Source: Mytilus edulis (taxonomy: Eukaryota; Mollusca; Bivalvia; Mytilida; Mytilidae). From it: DNA of 64,000 nt. Below the pieces are notes generated by a model, which did not search any database, was not told where the DNA came from, and was given only the letters and a program-made list of their open reading frames with translations. A program made the position numbers and the translations under genes. The stretch spans positions 62,985,674 through 63,049,673 of the forward strand of contig NC_092350.1 of NCBI RefSeq assembly GCF_963676685.1, given 5' to 3'. This document shows, one piece after another, positions 60,362-64,000 of this stretch. Positions within the stretch are counted from its first letter, which is position 1. Every line of letters starts with the position of its first letter.

Positions 60362-60540
60362 AAAAAAATACATCTCCGGGGTAAATTTATAATGGAAAGT
60401 CCTTAATAAAATGGCAAAATGAGAAGCTCAAACACATCAAACGAATAGATATCAAATGTTATATTCCTGACTTTGTACGGGCATTTTAGTCTGTAGAAAA
60501 TGGTGGCTTGAACCTGGTTTTATAGCTAGCTAAAAGACAC
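60362..60540 (+). repeat. Dispersed repeat family A
   Basis: Starts at an A-run and CATCTCCGGGG, then AATGGAAAGTCCTTAATAAA, CAAACACATCAAACGAATAG, CCTGACTTTGTACGGGCATT and GGCTTGAACCTGGTTTTATA; truncated before the CCTCTCACTT block. Confidence 0.7.
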
Positions 60541-60839
60541 TTGACGTGATCATGATTGAGATATTTTCTTCGATCGGAAGTAGAAAAAATGTCTGATTTA
60601 TTCCCGGACAAAATATATAATAATTAATACTTTATTGTAAGCAATACAGATTGAAGAATATACATTATTCAAACAGATTAGTGTCTTTGTAATAAGCATC
60701 ATTGTACACTGTAGAATATATACATATAACATATCATAGCAATTATACTAATATTAGAGATAAAATGTAAAAACTGCATACAAGGTTTTTCTCGACGATT
60801 AGAAAAAAATACATAAATTATTGAGTAATCTAATAAAAG

Positions 60840-61430
60840 AGGGACAAAAGATACCAGAGGGACAGTCAAACTCATAAATCGAAAATAAACTGACAACGTC
60901 ATGGCTAAAAATGAAAAAAAAGACAAACAGACAAACAGACACACAGAAGTACACATGACACAACATAGAAAACTGAAGAATAAGCAACAGAGGTACGAAA
61001 GATACCAGAGGGACAGTCAAACTCATAAATCGAAAATAAACTGACAACACCCCACCAAAAACTAGGCGTGATCTCAGGTGCTCTTGAAGGGAAAGCAGAT
61101 CCTGCTCCACATGTGGCACCCGTCGTGTTGCTTATATTATAAGAAATCCGGTAAATAGTCTAATTCGGTATGTCACATTCATGAAAGGGAAGGGAATTGT
61201 AGCTACGAAGTAAGGAACATATCCAATATCATTTGTAAAACGGTAATTTCATAACGGTCGACCAACTCGTGATGGCGTCCGTAAAATTTACGAATGGATG
61301 ATTTCAACTTAACCATTTGGAACTCTTGGTTTACTTGTTTCCTTGTGAGCAAAGTGACATTTTCACAAGAATTACTATATTTGAAGTCAACCGATAACAA
61401 CTATTTACACAATTTGATGATCTGAACTAA
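60840..61430 (-). mobile_element. Retroelement 3' end with reverse-transcriptase C-terminus (family E)
   Basis: On the minus strand 61400-61203 encodes an open C-terminal piece with LLTRKQVNQEFQMVKLKSSI, then RKFYGRHHELVDRYEITV, which I recognise as the end of a widespread invertebrate reverse transcriptase; it is the likely continuation of the protein whose YIDD part is seen at 59325. The remaining 60840-61200 is its untranslated 3' region. A ~55-bp block (ATACCAGAGGGACAGTCAAA, CTCATAAATCGAAAATAAAC) occurs twice, at 60859 and 61003. Confidence 0.7.
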
Positions 61431-61489
61431 AACGTTATTCATCTAGACGATTATGGTAACTTTTGTTATTGATGCAAACAAAAAGTAGA

Positions 61490-61720
61490 CTCACAGGAAT
61501 ACTGAACTCCGCGAGCAATTCAAGACTGAATGTCCATATTAAAATGGCAAAATCAAAAGCTCAAACAAATCATACGAATTGATTAGAACTTTCATATTCC
61601 TGACTAATAGTACATTCATTGTTTTTATTTAGAAAAGGGTGGATTGAACCTGGTTCTATAGAAAGTTAAAACTCTCACTTGTATAACAATGTCATCAAAT
61701 TCAAATATATTGACTAAGAG
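61490..61720 (+). repeat. Dispersed repeat family A
   Basis: GACTCACAGGAATACTGAAC, CTCAAACAAATCATACGAAT, GGGTGGATTGAACCTGGTTC and TAAAACTCTCACTTGTATAA in order. Confidence 0.7.
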
Positions 61721-62479
61721 TGAACACACCAAACAGGCATAATAGGTAAAAATGTCAAAAATAGGGAGAGAGCATTGAACATTGTGATATAAACCTAATC
61801 AGTATAAAACAAACAAATATGTGACAAAAAAAAACACAAACAGGCATATATGAAATTTATTAACCCCATTCATTATTACTTTTTTATACGATTTTATTTA
61901 TCTAATTTTAATCCACCCATAAACGATTGAAAGATTTTATGTACTGGAACCGAAACCTTACCCTGACATACACATGCATACATGGTTAGGTTAACATTAA
62001 TCTGACGTAGAATTGCGCCTTTGAAGTACATCAGATGATCAAATGAATGGTACCGGTGTTTTTGATGATAAACAATCACTGACTCTTATTTATTCAGTTT
62101 TAATTTAATTAATGAATAACTTAAAACAGTTAAACTATAAAACCATTGCATATTTTGTAGACAATTTAAGGCATATCTTCTAACTAAGTGTAAACTAAGT
62201 TATGTGAAATTGGTAATGTCCTATAATATGTCATAAACAGTACCAAAAACAACAATATTTACAATCTATATACAATACAATTTTGAAATGAAACCTTATT
62301 ATACTTTTTATGAACTGAAAGAACTTATTACTTTTTTTATATATCAAGTTACAGAACTTATAAAGCATTTATTTTTTGAAATCATTGTTAACTCAAGTAT
62401 GTCAAAAACCGAAAATGGTTTAGTGTTAATTACGATTTATTTTTATCAATATAATCAGTAATGTTACAAAAAGACTGCA
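61721..62479. other. Intergenic, no gene seen
   Basis: AT-rich. A 61-codon minus-strand frame at 62079-61894 has no motif. Confidence 0.4.
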
Positions 62480-62665
62480 AGGAAGGAAAAAAGTTCTTTA
62501 TCAAATTGCAAAATCAAAAGCTCAAACACATCAATCGAATGGGAACAACTGTCATATCTGTGCGTGGTCAACATGGTGAAGGCATCTCCTTATGTGGTTG
62601 TATAGCTAGCTTAACCTCTGACCTGTATGACAGTCGCATAAAGTTCGATTATGTTGACGACATTG
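62480..62665 (+). repeat. Dispersed repeat family A, diverged
   Basis: CAAATTGCAAAATCAAAAGC, CTCAAACACATCAATCGAAT, GTATAGCTAGCTTAACCTCT and GACCTGTATGACAGTCGCAT preserve the family order; the middle is shortened. Confidence 0.65.
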
Positions 62666-63533
62666 TGTGCGTAAAAAAAAACAGGCAAAAATAAAAAAAA
62701 ACATGGGTTATAACAGACAATCTGCCATAAATATCTTACAAACTGTAGAAACAAACAACTATGTCGAACAAAGAATATCCAAAAGTCATGTATAAACTTG
62801 ATCGAAGAAGCACAGAAACAAAAATGAAAGACAAACATTTCCCTTTACATTTTTAGACTTAAACTCTGACTTTTGATCATGTCATGGAGTGACTTGACTC
62901 TCAGTTATTTTTTATATTATCTAAAACAAAAAGTCATTGTGAGTGCTTCGAATTTCAAATATTTTTGTTGAGTCACATATTTTAATTTTCTTACGTGGAT
63001 GCTTTTTGTTCTTGTACTCACAGCAACTGTTAAATGCCAAATTGATTATAATTTGGACCAACGATGTCGTTCATTAATGTATAAACAAATGTTTTTTTGA
63101 ACGATTTAATTTTGTCCAATGGCAAACGCAGCACAGCACATTAACTTACTGATTACATTGTTGAATAAACTAGCTGCATTTTCCCTACTCAAAACGAAAC
63201 GGAAAATTAGAAGCCGAAAACAATCGGCAACGTCAGGGCAAAAAATGGAAAAGCGAAAAAATAACGTATAGATTAACAACACCGACATCACAAAAAACTT
63301 GGAATTGACCAAGACAAACCAAACCAAAACGACTATACTAACTCGGTCCTTCGGAAGGGTGTACAAATCCTGCTTCATATGAGACACTTGTCGTTCCGCT
63401 TATACAAGTAAAAATCATGTTATTAGCCTCATTTGTTTGATTACACATACTGACATAAGATAAAAAAAAGACGATATTGTACATTAAAAGATTATACTCT
63501 TGGTCATTGTCATATGTTGTTGCAAATAAGTTT
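62666..63533. other. 3' flank of XKR gene D
   Basis: A degraded family E copy lies at about 63180-63400 (GAAAACAATCGGCAACGTCA, CTCGGTCCTTCGGAAGGGTG, ATGAGACACTTGTCGTTCCG). No gene seen. It may contain the 3' untranslated region of gene D. Confidence 0.45.
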
Positions 63534-64000
63534 CTATTCTGACATGTCAGATGTATTTGTAATATTTGCTAGTTGCTGTTTTTTACGACGCCAATAAGAA
63601 AGGCGCAATAACGAGAGTTGAAAAACGCATCCCACACTGACAACACCGAATACAAAAGGGGCACACCATGCATGATTTGAACAGGCTCCTCTAATCTTCC
63701 AATAAAGTAACTCACGATCATCACTATACCAAAAGTATAGCATTAAGGCATTTTCTACATAATATAAAGCGTAGTAAAATACAAAGAATAATCCCCCACA
63801 TTTTTTTTTTCTTGTGGCACTGAAAAACATGTGATACGGAAAAGCAAAATATGTTGCCAAATGTTCCTAAAAATAAATATAGCCCAATGTCGTCCTTCTT
63901 ACTACAGATAAGCATGCATCCATGAAGAAGACGATAGACAATGAAAATGGAAACATAAGGACCATATTCAGCTGTATTGAGTGCAAGCAAGTTAATACGT
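63534..64000 (-). CDS. XKR-family membrane protein, gene D (partial; A-run frameshift)
   Basis: Only the last exon is inside the window; it continues past 64000. From the edge it reads RINLLALNTAEYGPYVSIFI, YRLLHGCM, LGTFGNIFCFSVSHVFQCHK, then after a run of ten T on the plus strand (63801-63810) continues in another frame with CGGLFFVFYYALYYVENALM, LYFWYSDDRELLYWKIRGAC and a tail ending SDMSE. The order matches exon 4 of gene A, including a short tail. The frame change lies exactly at the homopolymer, so it is either a sequencing or length error or a disabling insertion. Its orientation and spacing continue the tandem array. Confidence 0.8.

Overview
The window is animal (eukaryotic) genomic DNA: strongly AT-rich, with intron-split genes using GT-AG junctions, and dense in degraded retroelements and short interspersed repeats. 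Several of these repeats (for example copies near 43.8-44.2 kb, 57.9 kb and 61.5 kb) look like repeats common in marine bivalves. I think a mussel or close relative is most likely, but this is recognition, not a search result.

The host genes form one family. At least four copies of an XK-related (XKR) membrane protein gene lie in tandem, all on the minus strand: A (12109-7720), B (43781-22039), C (54596-50277) and D (64000-63534, cut by the window end). A decayed copy of the third coding exon lies at about 2040-2300. A, B and C share one design. A short exon encodes a Thr/Asn-rich N-terminus. A ~450-nt exon carries the first membrane segments and a YLFDT(I/L)SDVFLxxHY motif. A ~160-nt exon carries VEATxESAxQLTxQ. 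A last exon carries the remaining membrane core. Intron phases (1, 2, 1) match at every junction except the last acceptor of A, where the frame is lost. B and C end in long Gln/Asn-rich tails with a shared C-terminal motif; A and D have short tails. Vertebrate and nematode XKR proteins (Xkr8, Xkr4, CED-8) are phospholipid scramblases of the plasma membrane, so these may act in lipid scrambling; that is inference.

The ~17.7-kb intron 2 of gene B holds a young, complete Ty3/Gypsy LTR retrotransposon (29364-41145, plus strand). It has 2007-bp LTRs that are almost identical, a CTTA target duplication, gag with a zinc knuckle, and a protease-RT-RNase H reading frame joined in frame to gag through one UAG. 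The integrase with chromodomain is broken by two frame changes and one stop. Two small membrane-protein reading frames follow in the env position, after a 33-bp minisatellite. Each LTR contains a GT...AG interval of 1294 nt bounded by a 69-bp direct repeat, which looks like an intron in the transcript leader.

The same intron also holds a 2.3-kb foldback element with ~290-bp inverted arms. Elsewhere there is an L1/Tx1-like LINE relic (16.1-17.8 kb, minus), relics of another reverse-transcriptase element (57-61.4 kb), an ~870-bp tandem duplication (3.2-5.0 kb), four small hairpin elements with similar loops, and a ~980-bp near-palindrome rich in CGATC/CGACC words (47.1-48.1 kb). I saw no rRNA, tRNA or CRISPR. 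The window shows no operons and nothing bacterial.
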